Of a stretch of 28,136 nucleotides of DNA, positions 16,280 through 23,003 are shown piece by piece. The position numbers and the translations under genes were made by a program. Numbering within the stretch: position 1 is the stretch's first letter; each line of letters begins with the position of its first letter. The notes below the pieces were generated by a model. That model did no database searches. It had not been told where the DNA came from and saw only the letters and a list, made by a program, of their open reading frames with translations. This stretch comes from a virus: positions 1 through 28,136 of IMG/VR virus record IMGVR_UViG_3300047462_000129. One strand, 5' to 3'.

Positions 16280-16768
16280 TTATTTTTTATTATTGCTATT
16301 AAGTTCTAGCCATTGACCTGTTTTTGAATCTCTTTTAGGAATAAATCGGGGTCTTCCTTGTGCTGAACATTTGTTTGAACAAAAACGATTCGTCTTTCTT
16401 TTAAGATGGAAATTGCCTCCACAAAACTCACATTTTTTGTAAGTCTTTAGTCCTTTATTCCATGCTGGACGAGCATCATATTTTCTATGGCATGGAACAC
16501 ATAAGGTAAAATAATTACTCATATTTCTTTCGTGTTTTTTACCTTTTTTAAGAGCAAGTTCTAATCGTAAAACACTTCCACAAAAATCACATTTATCTTT
16601 TTTCTTATCTCTAAACCATGAGTGAATACCTTGATAAGTGATATTATTTCCTTTCCACATTCCATGTTTTGAGCCAGATTGATATGGGCGCGGCTTTCCT
16701 TTTTGGGCTATACTCATCCTTCTTTTGGATTCTTCACTATGTTTAAATCCTTTTTTTCGTCCTCTCAT
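16280..16768 (-). CDS. Free-standing HNH homing endonuclease with NUMOD3 and zinc fingers
   Basis: A 162-residue basic protein with an A/T-rich coding sequence compared with its neighbours. It begins with a NUMOD3-like segment ('GFKHSEESKRRMSIAQKGK'). An HNH-type nuclease follows: 'GIHSWFRDKKKDKCDFCGS' then 'YFTLCVPCHRKYD' (Cys-x2-Cys twice, His in CH). After that comes a separate zinc finger (CEFCGGN ... FCSNKCSAQGR). It is wedged between two small genes with a one-base overlap at its start and no intron signs around it, so it is probably a free-standing mobile endonuclease that cuts nearby phage DNA. Confidence 0.85.
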   Translation of the reverse strand: MRGRKKGFKHSEESKRRMSIAQKGKPRPYQSGSKHGMWKGNNITYQGIHSWFRDKKKDKCDFCGSVLRLELALKKGKKHERNMSNYFTLCVPCHRKYDARPAWNKGLKTYKKCEFCGGNFHLKRKTNRFCSNKCSAQGRPRFIPKRDSKTGQWLELNSNNKK

Positions 16769-16914
16769 TATTTAATATTAACACCTTTCAAACTCAAATA
16801 CAAACGGGCGACAGCTTCTTCGGGAGTTTCATAATGCAATCTGAGGAATTGTGGATGTTCAGTCTTGGTATCGCATGCCAAGAATCCATTGAGGCTTTTT
16901 TCTAGATAGTTCAT
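16768..16914 (-). CDS. Small protein, 48 aa, unknown
   Basis: ATG at 16914 overlaps the previous stop (ATGA), and its TAA shares one base with the HNH start. The product begins 'MNYLEKSLNGFLACDTKTEH' and contains 'HYETPEEAVARLYLSLKG'. It resembles small phage proteins with a single helix-turn pattern, function unknown. Coupled boundaries on both sides support it. Confidence 0.6.
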   Translation of the reverse strand: MNYLEKSLNGFLACDTKTEHPQFLRLHYETPEEAVARLYLSLKGVNIK

Positions 16915-17072
16915 TGTTTTGCTTGTGATGGGCTGAATACTAAACTATGCTTTCGGCAGACATTCAAGGTTGTTCCGTTCTCCAGATAATTCTTCGGGAA
17001 ACCATCGGCGAGAAGTTGTTTCACTTCATCTTTTGAGAGTTTTTTCTTTTCTAGTTTGCAGGAACAAATCAT
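16911..17072 (-). CDS. Small Cys-containing protein, 53 aa
   Basis: ATG at 17072 overlaps the DUF5681 gene stop (ATGA) and TGA overlaps the next start. It starts 'MICSCKLEKKKLSKDEVKQL' and later has 'NVCRKH', so a Cys-x-Cys plus Cys/His cluster could bind one metal ion. No family recognised. Both ends are translationally coupled to neighbours. Confidence 0.6.
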   Translation of the reverse strand: MICSCKLEKKKLSKDEVKQLLADGFPKNYLENGTTLNVCRKHSLVFSPSQAKQ

Positions 17073-17383
17073 AATGTTTTCTTAATCTTCTCTTCAGCCT
17101 CTTTTGCAATCTCTAGGAGTTTCGGATCAAGGGTGTTTATTTTTTCTCCTTGCGTGGTGATGTCGGTCTTGTTCTCAGGATTTCCTTCAGCCATTTTCCA
17201 GATGATTTCTTTGGGCAAGCCGTGCATGAACTCTTGTCGTTCTTCTTCCGGCATGGATTCCAATACTTCTTTCGCCCATTGTTTCATTGATTTAGAACCC
17301 TTTGGTCTTCCACCAGGATTTCCGCTTTGTCCTTTTTTCCAAAGCCACGGTTTGTTATCCAACTGTTCTTGAGTTTTGTCCAT
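17069..17383 (-). CDS. DUF5681-like protein, candidate small terminase
   Basis: A 104-residue protein whose N-terminus (residues about 13-34) reads 'LWKKGQSGNPGGRPKGSKS', the hallmark of DUF5681, found in proteins encoded near phage terminases. The rest is helical and charged ('EVLESMPEEERQEFMHG' and a Lys/Glu C-terminus). No other terminase small subunit is visible, and this gene lies 1.3 kb upstream of the large subunit in the same operon, so it is the best candidate for the DNA-recognition subunit. Short length is a caveat. Confidence 0.7.
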   Translation of the reverse strand: MDKTQEQLDNKPWLWKKGQSGNPGGRPKGSKSMKQWAKEVLESMPEEERQEFMHGLPKEIIWKMAEGNPENKTDITTQGEKINTLDPKLLEIAKEAEEKIKKTL

Positions 17384-17422
17384 ACCTTTATTTTACAATA
17401 AATCTAACTATATTTCAATGGC

Positions 17423-17695
17423 TTAATGATAATACTTTCCCCGTTCTATGCCAAGATAGTCTCGTATAGTGTCTCTGAGTAAGAAGTGAAATGAGTCTTG
17501 GTGAAAGTCTTGGATAATCTTGTCTTTTTCTTCTGAAGAGGCATCCTGCCAGTTTGTCTTGGTTTTGATGAGATCGGCTATGTAGTGCTCTAATGTGCTT
17601 ATTGCTTTAGAAAGAGCATTATCTTCCTCGTTAGTGAGAGTGATTTGGTAGTTTCTGGGATATGCGAAATAGTTTGGAAAGTCTGATGGTTTCAT
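17423..17695 (-). CDS. Small helical protein, 90 aa, unknown
   Basis: A 90-residue helical acidic protein starting 'MKPSDFPNYFAYPRNYQITL', with no Cys or membrane segment. Its ATG shares one base with the stop of the upstream zinc-ribbon gene (TAATG). A 39-nt gap separates it from the DUF5681 gene. No family recognised. Confidence 0.65.
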   Translation of the reverse strand: MKPSDFPNYFAYPRNYQITLTNEEDNALSKAISTLEHYIADLIKTKTNWQDASSEEKDKIIQDFHQDSFHFLLRDTIRDYLGIERGKYYH

Positions 17696-17865
17696 TAAAA
17701 TATCATTTTAGCCATATTCTTGGCGCATTTGCCGCAAAATTGGTTCTTGGAAGTGATGTATTCGTCTACCAATACTTTGCCGTCTTGTTTCTTCACAAAG
17801 TGATATGAGCGTTTTCTCACGAAGAACTTGTTTCTCTTGCAGGTTGTGCAGCGGCCGTAAATCAT
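17695..17865 (-). CDS. Small zinc-ribbon protein, 56 aa
   Basis: ATG at 17865 overlaps the preceding TGA (ATGA). The 56-residue product carries two Cys-x2-Cys knuckles, CTTC at residues 6-9 and CGKC at 44-47, around a basic middle, so it should fold around one zinc ion. It begins 'MIYGRCTTCKRNKFFVRK'. Partners are unknown; such small zinc ribbons often bind nucleic acid or RNA polymerase. Confidence 0.7.
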   Translation of the reverse strand: MIYGRCTTCKRNKFFVRKRSYHFVKKQDGKVLVDEYITSKNQFCGKCAKNMAKMIF

Positions 17866-18032
17866 GCGTTTAATACTCTATGTTTGATAAGCTGATTCAT
17901 CAGGCTGAGGGAATTGCAGTCTTTGCAGAGATAGGCTTCTCCTTCGGACTTTATGGTATCCGATTTCCCGCAGATATAGCAGGTCTTTTCCGCTATGCGC
18001 CTATTGAGCTTTTGTTCAAGTTGTGGGTTCAT
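17862..18032 (-). CDS. Small zinc-ribbon protein, 56 aa
   Basis: ATG at 18032 lies inside the end of the upstream gene, and TGA at 17862 overlaps the next ATG. It has CYIC (residues 18-21) and CKDC (36-39) spaced 14 apart, a classic treble-clef or ribbon arrangement, followed by a short helix 'LSLMNQLIKHRV'. It forms a tandem pair with the next zinc-ribbon gene. Confidence 0.7.
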   Translation of the reverse strand: MNPQLEQKLNRRIAEKTCYICGKSDTIKSEGEAYLCKDCNSLSLMNQLIKHRVLNA

Positions 18033-18174
18033 GATTTTCCAATGTCTTTATCAAATCTCCGACCAATGTGTGCAATTTGTTTTCAAAATCCTCAAAATCT
18101 ATATCGGGATAGAGCTTCTTTATCTCATGGACGAAGTTTGATTTCTGTACCCAGATTTCTAATGTTTTGCTCAT
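18016..18174 (-). CDS. Small protein downstream of GroEL, 52 aa
   Basis: The start chosen is ATG 18174, which overlaps the groEL stop (ATGA); a longer frame upstream lies inside groEL and is not needed. The product 'MSKTLEIWVQKSNFVHEIKK' continues as an acidic helical tail. No family is recognised. Coupling to groEL may mean it is made with the chaperonin. It overlaps the next zinc-ribbon gene by 17 bases. Confidence 0.6.
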   Translation of the reverse strand: MSKTLEIWVQKSNFVHEIKKLYPDIDFEDFENKLHTLVGDLIKTLENHEPTT

Positions 18175-19745
18175 TTTTTTAGAAGAATTACCGGCTTGGT
18201 CGTGAGTATCGTGGAAGCCACCGATAATGCTGTAATTATAGCATTTTTGACAACACAAGACGAGTCCCAAATACCCTCTTCGTGCATGTCTACAATCTTT
18301 CCTTTGCGCGAGTCAAATCCGCTATTTCCTCCTACGAGCTTTATATCGCATTCCTTTTCTGAGTTCTTTACGATCTGGAGAAATGGGGCTTCAAAAGCCT
18401 TTTTAAGTATCTTGCCTCCTGGAGTATTCGGTAATTCTTGGGCTATATTGAGAAGTGCTATGCCTCCTCCGGCCACAACACCCTCCTGAAGGGCTAAATA
18501 TGACGAATTTCGGGCATCAGAGGCCTTACCCTTCAAATGACTCAACTCTGAGTCTGAATTGGCTCCTAGCCTCAAAATTGCCGTTTTGGTGTTAAGCCAC
18601 GAAGCTCGGAGGTTTGAATCATTGTCGTTTTTCTCCAAAAGGGCTTTTATGTGGTCTGAAATGTCTTGTATACCTGTGATGACAGACTCGTCTTTGGTAG
18701 CTGTAATCCTATCGCAAGTGCCGAGCCACGACATAGAAAAGCCTTTAAGAGAGGTTCCTTCTGCCGGACTTATGATAATGGCTCCCGTAATCTTGGCGAA
18801 GTCTTCAAATAACCAGTCTTTCCAAAGTGTAGGAGCTTTGATGACTAAAGTATGAAATACGAATGGCTGGCCGCTTGCGGTGCGGAGTCCCATAGAAAGC
18901 TCGGCCAAGTATTGACTGACTGACAAATCTATTTCATTGCAGAATATGACAAGCTCGTTTTTGCCTGACTTGAAGACTGATTTGAGGATAGGGTCTAGCT
19001 GAGATGGAGTGGCCAGTTTCTCCTTGCAGATAAGGACTGGAGGATTATTGTAAATAGCACTTCGGCCTTTCTCATCGCGAGCCATATAAGGGTACATAAA
19101 TCCGCAGTTTCTGAGGCGAACACCACTCACAAGGTCGTAATAGGTCGTAGGAAGGTTTGAGTTGTCTATCTCCACCATACCATCCTTACCTATCTGGGAG
19201 TAAATCTCTTGGAATATCTTGCCGAGTTCTTCATTTTCGGCGGCGATGGAAGCTACCTTTTGAATGTCTGAGTATGTGATAGGTCTCGTTTGTTTGGCAA
19301 GACTCGCGAGTATGGCAGGCAAGCAATCATTCAAAGACTCTTTAAGAGCCATTGGTTTGAGTTTGCTTTTGAGTCCTTCTCTGAGAATTGCTGCACCTAA
19401 AAGAACTGCGGTCTTTCGGCCATTTCCACTGTCTTTCTCAATCTTGGAGGTTATCTCTTTGAGGATTCCAAGGCCGATATGTTCATAAGGATCAGCGAGT
19501 TTTATCGCATCTAGTATTCGTTTGCCATCATTAGTGGTTTCATGGAAAGGCTGGAAAGGAGCTTCTAACTCGGCATTTCCTCCAGCACTTCCATAAGTAT
19601 CGCCTATCTCTTTGCATCCTTTTTCAATGCCTTTTATAAGTTTCGGCATTGCTTCTTTGGCTGATAAATAGTTATCTTTCTTTTCAAGAGCGAACAGAGA
19701 TTCTATGAATTGTTCGCGCGTCTGCTGAGGTTGTTGTGGTTGCAT
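18171..19745 (-). CDS. groEL: Phage-encoded GroEL chaperonin with altered ATP-binding loop
   Basis: A 524-residue group I chaperonin, slightly shorter than the usual ~545 and lacking the Gly-Gly-Met tail. Visible family elements are the equatorial 'TNDGKRIL' with Asp73 (Asp52 of E. coli), 'GILKEITSK', the apical region with 'GGNSG'-type loops, and 'LQEGVVAGGGIALL' with Asp410 (Asp398) 12 residues before it. In the phosphate-binding loop the usual GDGTTTA reads GNGRKTA (residues 107-113), so the catalytic Asp87 is Asn108 and two Thr are Arg and Lys. It would fold capsid or other phage proteins, probably with the GroES encoded nearby. The substitutions suggest slow or altered ATP hydrolysis; this is inference. 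Confidence 0.92.
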   Translation of the reverse strand: MQPQQPQQTREQFIESLFALEKKDNYLSAKEAMPKLIKGIEKGCKEIGDTYGSAGGNAELEAPFQPFHETTNDGKRILDAIKLADPYEHIGLGILKEITSKIEKDSGNGRKTAVLLGAAILREGLKSKLKPMALKESLNDCLPAILASLAKQTRPITYSDIQKVASIAAENEELGKIFQEIYSQIGKDGMVEIDNSNLPTTYYDLVSGVRLRNCGFMYPYMARDEKGRSAIYNNPPVLICKEKLATPSQLDPILKSVFKSGKNELVIFCNEIDLSVSQYLAELSMGLRTASGQPFVFHTLVIKAPTLWKDWLFEDFAKITGAIIISPAEGTSLKGFSMSWLGTCDRITATKDESVITGIQDISDHIKALLEKNDNDSNLRASWLNTKTAILRLGANSDSELSHLKGKASDARNSSYLALQEGVVAGGGIALLNIAQELPNTPGGKILKKAFEAPFLQIVKNSEKECDIKLVGGNSGFDSRKGKIVDMHEEGIWDSSCVVKNAIITALSVASTILTTKPVILLKK

Positions 19746-19750
19746 TTAGT

Positions 19751-19978
19751 TTAGTTTTTATATTCCCTATAATACCTAACATTTGTTGGTCGTATCACAT
19801 TTTTCAGGTGATAGCTCAGATACTTGTAATTGGTGTCTCGGTTGTGAAAGAATCTCCGGTCTCGGCAACGGGAGCATACTTCTATGACTCCGTTCTCTAA
19901 GGTCTCGGTGATGTGATAATCGTGAAGCCATAGCCCTCCGAGACAGAGGCTATTGAGCCATAGCGGATTTTTAACCAT
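19751..19978 (-). CDS. Small Cys/His protein between groES and groEL
   Basis: A 75-residue protein with 'LHDYHITETLENGVIEVCSR' followed by CRDRRFFHNR, that is a Cys-x2-Cys pair (VCSRC) plus nearby His residues. Similar short proteins with 'ENG..EVC..C..RR' occur in phages, from memory. The start overlaps the GroES stop by eight bases and the end lies six bases from groEL, so the three genes form a unit. Whether it takes part in chaperonin function is unknown. Confidence 0.65.
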   Translation of the reverse strand: MVKNPLWLNSLCLGGLWLHDYHITETLENGVIEVCSRCRDRRFFHNRDTNYKYLSYHLKNVIRPTNVRYYREYKN

Positions 19979-20228
19979 CTGATTTTATGCCTAAAATGAA
20001 CTCTGGGGCTTCTTGGACTATGTAGTATTGCTCGTCGTTCTCGTTAATCTTCTGGGTCTTCCTGACTCCTTCTGCATTGAAGTAAATCGTGTCTCCCACT
20101 TTTGCGAACTTGACCAACTCACCTACCGCGATGACTTCGCCGACTTCTTGCAGTTTCTCATCGTCAAAGAATGTATCCGCTTTGAAAGGCTTTATGACGA
20201 TCTTATCAAAATAAGGTTTGAAGTTCAT
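19971..20228 (-). CDS. groES: Phage GroES-like co-chaperonin
   Basis: An 85-residue protein matching the GroES fold: 'FKPYFDKIVIKPFKA' (N-terminal strand and first barrel segment), a shortened mobile-loop region (residues about 18-26), then 'VGEVIAVGELVKFAKVGDTIYF' split around the GEV.AVG and VGD.I.F signatures, and 'YYIVQEAPEFILGI' at the end, equivalent to the 'ESDILAIV' terminus. It would cap a GroEL ring. The loop lacks the usual Gly-Gly-Ile-Val-Leu contact, so it may be specific for the phage GroEL. Its ATG overlaps the upstream stop (ATGA). Confidence 0.85.
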   Translation of the reverse strand: MNFKPYFDKIVIKPFKADTFFDDEKLQEVGEVIAVGELVKFAKVGDTIYFNAEGVRKTQKINENDEQYYIVQEAPEFILGIKSDG

Positions 20229-20407
20229 AATCCGAGTTTATCCATTTCTTTTTCTATGTCGTCTTTGGTCTCAATGATTTTGGCTTGGGGTGAGAAAAGT
20301 TTGTCGGTCTTTTGAGTCGTCTTTTCCGCTATATTATACCTTCTGCTTGAGACAACGACAAGCACTGCTATCAACAGCCCTAGGATAATGCCGAGAAGTG
20401 TATCCAT
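20225..20407 (-). CDS. Single-pass membrane protein, 60 aa
   Basis: The ATG at 20407 gives 'MDTLLGIILGLLIAVLVVVS' directly at the N-terminus, a strong transmembrane helix, followed by a basic 'SRRYN' and a 35-residue charged cytoplasmic tail (positive-inside would put the tail in the cytoplasm). A TTG upstream at 20428 is less likely. Small phage proteins like this can be holin-like, spanin-like or membrane anchors; no specific motif decides. Coupled to groES. Confidence 0.65.
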   Translation of the reverse strand: MDTLLGIILGLLIAVLVVVSSRRYNIAEKTTQKTDKLFSPQAKIIETKDDIEKEMDKLGL

Positions 20408-20408
20408 A

Positions 20409-20552
20409 TTATTCTGATTTAACTTCAACTATCGGCTCAACTTTGGTCTTCGGCCTGACAACTGCTTGATAATTTTGCTGAATGAATAGCTCCATCCCGT
20501 ACTCTTCCAAAATCTTGTTGATTTTCTCCATCGCCTCTTTTTGTTTTTCCAT
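20409..20552 (-). CDS. Small protein, 47 aa, unknown
   Basis: ATG at 20552 to TAA at 20409, filling the gap exactly between the NinG-like gene (4-base gap) and the membrane protein (1-base gap). The product starts 'MEKQKEAMEKINKILEEYGM' and ends in an acidic Val/Pro tail. It is helical and charged, function unknown. Confidence 0.6.
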   Translation of the reverse strand: MEKQKEAMEKINKILEEYGMELFIQQNYQAVVRPKTKVEPIVEVKSE

Positions 20553-20556
20553 ATTG

Positions 20557-21039
20557 TTATTTTACTATATTATTATCTGCTTGTAAATCTGATTCTAATT
20601 CTGCTAAATATCTCTCATACCGACCTAGGAGACCGACATAGAAATCGTAGGCGTTCACGGAAATCTTCCTGTCTTCCTGTAATTGGTTCATAAAGTCTTG
20701 CCCTTTTTCCTGTAAGAGCCTAGCGTAAAAGTCTGCGCCGGCACCTCCTCTGTTGATATTGCAATTGTAGCATTGCCAGCGGAGTATGCGTATATCGTAC
20801 TTCAAAAATGCCCCTAGCGAAGCTTTTGCCCAGAGATGCCCCAATTGTCGGTTTGAGCCGGTTAGATTCGTCCTAGCGCAAGTATAGCAGTCTGAGGGGT
20901 ATAGAATGGTGGCGATTTGGCGGCACAACTCCCAGATTTTCCTCTGAATACGGGAAATAGGCTGTTTGCCTTGTTTGGCGAGCTTGCTTCGTTTTAAGGG
21001 CTTTCGGGGCTTATTCTGTTTGAATCCGGATCGGCGCAT
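20557..21039 (-). CDS. NinG-like (Rap) HNH recombination nuclease
   Basis: A 160-residue basic protein with a Lys/Arg-rich N-terminus, then CYTCAR (Cys-x2-Cys, residues about 51-56), 'RQLGHLWAKASLGAFLKYD' (about 68-86, with the conserved Gly-His) and 'WQCYNCNINRGG' (second Cys-x2-Cys). This order and the Gly-His in a 'GH...' block match the lambda NinG/Rap family (HNH/treble-clef Holliday-junction-type nuclease). The C-terminal helix region has aromatic residues. It probably acts in phage recombination or branch processing. Confidence 0.75.
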   Translation of the reverse strand: MRRSGFKQNKPRKPLKRSKLAKQGKQPISRIQRKIWELCRQIATILYPSDCYTCARTNLTGSNRQLGHLWAKASLGAFLKYDIRILRWQCYNCNINRGGAGADFYARLLQEKGQDFMNQLQEDRKISVNAYDFYVGLLGRYERYLAELESDLQADNNIVK

Positions 21040-21357
21040 CTATTTATCTTTATTGGGGGAGAGGGCTTCTAAGATGGCGGGTTTAATCATTTCTTCGTAC
21101 ATCATTTGGTAGAGTTCGGCTTTTTCTATCATCTCTTTGTCAAACTTGCGCCAAACTTCAAATTTCAATTTGTTTAAGATTTCTTTTACTTCCTCCATTC
21201 CTTCCTGTTTGCCGAGAGTGTGGGCTGCATTGATATATCCATCAAGTTCGGATGTATGCAAATAATCGTAAAGGAGATTTGGTCTATTGGCATCACACAT
21301 CTCTTGATGAGCTTCTTCTATAAGTTTCTCTATTGGGGCTTGTTCTTTCTTTTTCAT
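21040..21357 (-). CDS. Helical protein, 105 aa, unknown
   Basis: Start placed at ATG 21357 (Met-Lys-Lys-Lys-Glu) because the longer frame would run through the separate zinc-ribbon gene encoded in another frame. The product is acidic and helical, with 'SELDGYINAAHTLGKQEG' (a small-residue helix) and a basic C-terminus. No known family. It ends immediately before the NinG-like start. Confidence 0.6.
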   Translation of the reverse strand: MKKKEQAPIEKLIEEAHQEMCDANRPNLLYDYLHTSELDGYINAAHTLGKQEGMEEVKEILNKLKFEVWRKFDKEMIEKAELYQMMYEEMIKPAILEALSPNKDK

Positions 21358-21373
21358 AGGTTTGGATGGGGGA

Positions 21374-21526
21374 TTAGCCGATTGATAAAATTTTGTCTTT
21401 GGGCGTGCAGGTGCATTTCCAGAGATAGGGCGAAAGTTTCTTGGTAATCGGGTCAATCTGTTGTTCCATTTCTTTTCCGCAAATTCGGCATATTACTTTT
21501 TCAAGTTTTTTTTCCTTCATACTCAT
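21374..21526 (-). CDS. Small zinc-ribbon protein, 50 aa
   Basis: ATG at 21526 overlaps the stop of the upstream gene (ATGA); TAA at 21374. The product reads 'MSMKEKKLEKVICRICGKEM' and later 'WKCTC', so C-x2-C and C-x-C could hold a zinc ion. It lies in a different frame from the long frame that covers this stretch, and its coupled start and cysteine pattern make it the better gene call. Confidence 0.65.
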   Translation of the reverse strand: MSMKEKKLEKVICRICGKEMEQQIDPITKKLSPYLWKCTCTPKDKILSIG

Positions 21527-21921
21527 TTCCCTTCTTTTAATGAATGGATAATCTGTTTTATTTCTTTGATGGCGGCGTTGTGTCCAGCGATTCGTTCTGG
21601 GTCAAACCATCTTTCTCTCTCATCATCGTATGCTATGATTGGCGGCAGTTTCTTCTCTATCTCCTCTAGAAAAAAAGATTTGATTTTCTCCTTTTGTTCT
21701 TTGGCGAGATTGAATCTCATTACGAGGGCATCAAATTTTTCGTCAAAAGTAATCGGCGGAGAAAAATCGTGTTCTTCTTTAGTCGGTATCCCATCTTTCG
21801 CACAAGGAAAAGAATCTTGATGAATACCCAAACCACACTTTTTACAGCTTATATCCCTAGTTTCGCTAAAAGGTAGTTTCTTCAATTCTTCTATTCTTTT
21901 TTTGAATGGGGTCTTCTCCAT
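21523..21921 (-). CDS. Cys-containing helical protein, 132 aa, unknown
   Basis: A 132-residue charged protein. The N-terminal part has 'DISCKKCGLGIHQDSFPCAK' (C-x2-C plus a further Cys), then a long helical region (residues about 60-125) with Lys/Glu-rich helices. It could be a small metal-binding adaptor. No family recognised. It is coupled to the downstream zinc-ribbon gene. Confidence 0.65.
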   Translation of the reverse strand: MEKTPFKKRIEELKKLPFSETRDISCKKCGLGIHQDSFPCAKDGIPTKEEHDFSPPITFDEKFDALVMRFNLAKEQKEKIKSFFLEEIEKKLPPIIAYDDERERWFDPERIAGHNAAIKEIKQIIHSLKEGK

Positions 21922-21930
21922 AGTTTTATT

Positions 21931-22107
21931 TTATTGCCCTTTTATAAAGAATCCCATTGAGATATAGCCGAGTCCCACATAGCCGAAAAGCCCGATAAGA
22001 TGCGCCGCATTAGCAGTATCAGGTGTATTCCAGTATAAGCCAGTCAAGAACGCAATGATTGCCGCCGTTGAAAGCCCTTTAATTGCTGTTTTTATTTTTC
22101 TATTCAT
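21931..22107 (-). CDS. Two-pass small membrane protein, 58 aa
   Basis: The start chosen is ATG 22107 (MNRKIKTAIKG), eight bases after the stop of the frame at 22115. The product has two hydrophobic segments, 'TAAIIAFLTGLYW' (about 14-26) and 'LIGLFGYVGLGYISMGFFI' (about 37-55), joined by a short polar turn. Such size and topology fit a holin-like or membrane-anchored protein, but no lysis partner is visible. A longer start at 22140 is possible. Confidence 0.6.
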   Translation of the reverse strand: MNRKIKTAIKGLSTAAIIAFLTGLYWNTPDTANAAHLIGLFGYVGLGYISMGFFIKGQ

Positions 22108-22114
22108 TTTATTT

Positions 22115-22268
22115 TTAATTACTTCTACTAAATTGTTCATCAGAAACAGAATGGAAGATTGAAGCGTTCGGGAGATACCTATGCTTCACGGCAACGTATC
22201 CTTTTATACTTGTCTCTCGTTCACGTGAAGTTAGTTCTACGAGATCGTAAATTTCTAAGCTACCCCAT
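22115..22268 (-). pseudogene. Possible 50-codon frame shifted by one base inside element E1
   Basis: A frame of about 50 codons ending at TAA 22115 has a protein-like product, including 'GYVAVKHRYLPNASIFHSV'. It has no ATG of its own. An ATG with an ideally spaced GGAGG lies at 22268, but after ATG GGG it reads TAG. Removing one G of the GGGG run (22263-22266) would put that ATG in frame. So this is either a frameshifted or mis-assembled small gene, or a chance open frame across a structured RNA (see E1). The downstream membrane-protein start at 22107 fits a gene ending at 22115. Confidence 0.35.
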
Positions 22269-22279
22269 TTCAATCCTCC
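22153..22279 (-). ncRNA. E1: structured-RNA-like element with kissing loop
   Basis: Read on the minus strand, an 11-bp helix GGAGGAUUGAA/UUCAAUCUUCC (22269-22279 with 22153-22163) encloses about 105 nt. Its one imperfect pair is G-U on this strand but A-C on the other, which favours minus-strand RNA. Inside, hairpin UCUCGU/ACGAGA (22239-22244 with 22215-22220) exposes CUUCACG (22224-22230). A second hairpin GGAUAC/GUAUCU (22196-22201 with 22173-22178) exposes CGUGAAG (22184-22190), so the two loops can pair over 7 bp. It opens with SD, AUG, GGGG and lies directly after the Gly-repeat gene. It shares sequence and layout with E2. Confidence 0.5.
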
Positions 22280-22304
22280 GGTCTGGTTCTGATGGGATGA
22301 AGAA

Positions 22305-22571
<267 letters not shown>

Positions 22572-22575
22572 AGAT

Positions 22576-22938
22576 TTATGATTCCCATACCTTAACGCTT
22601 TTAATTGAATCTTTGGCTTCTTGTGTTGCATCAATGATTTCAATGACTTGATTTATCTCAATCGTATCAACCTCGCACGGAAACTTGCACTCTCCGGCTT
22701 TTTTCGTACCTTCCATCGCAAGCTGTGAAAGAGAACACGCACCTGACCAATACCAGAGTCTTCTAGCGTTTTTCAGTACGACCGATTCGCCGTTCTTTTC
22801 TTTCAAATAGCCAGCGAATACTCCAGCATTTACGCTTCTGATAATGACATACTTCATTCCGTCCAATGTTTCGGCGATTTTCTTAATATCGCTTTCCTTC
22901 ACATAATTCACTCCATCAATACTAATAACTTTAACCAT
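22576..22938 (-). CDS. DUF6948-like phage protein
   Basis: A 120-residue protein. The core 'KYVIIRSVNAGVFAGYLKE' (residues about 29-47), 'VVLKNARRLWYWSGACSLSQ' (about 53-72) and 'CKFPCEV' (about 83-89) match the DUF6948 pattern as I know it from phages. A 27-residue N-terminal extension with a beta-hairpin look ('MVKVISIDGVNYV') precedes it. Function is unknown; the aromatic 'RLWYW' and the Cys-x3-Cys (CKFPC) are the conserved points. It is transcribed from E2 and followed four bases later by the Gly-repeat gene. Confidence 0.8.
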   Translation of the reverse strand: MVKVISIDGVNYVKESDIKKIAETLDGMKYVIIRSVNAGVFAGYLKEKNGESVVLKNARRLWYWSGACSLSQLAMEGTKKAGECKFPCEVDTIEINQVIEIIDATQEAKDSIKSVKVWES

Positions 22939-23003
22939 TTCTTTTTGCAGTAGGTTGCAAGCCGTTTATTTTAATAAATCTATTCCTCTGATGAAGAACA
23001 GGT

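Noticed and set aside
18175-18270. Longer N-terminus for the gene after groEL
   Set aside because: It lies inside groEL in another frame; the ATGA-coupled start at 18174 is enough.
20319-20350. Minus-strand TATAAT with a weak -35 inside the 60-residue membrane protein gene
   Set aside because: It is within coding sequence, and the -35 matches only three positions; the tight operon does not need it.
21358-21456. Longer N-terminus for the 105-residue helical protein
   Set aside because: The region encodes a zinc-ribbon protein in another frame with a coupled start and cysteine pattern.
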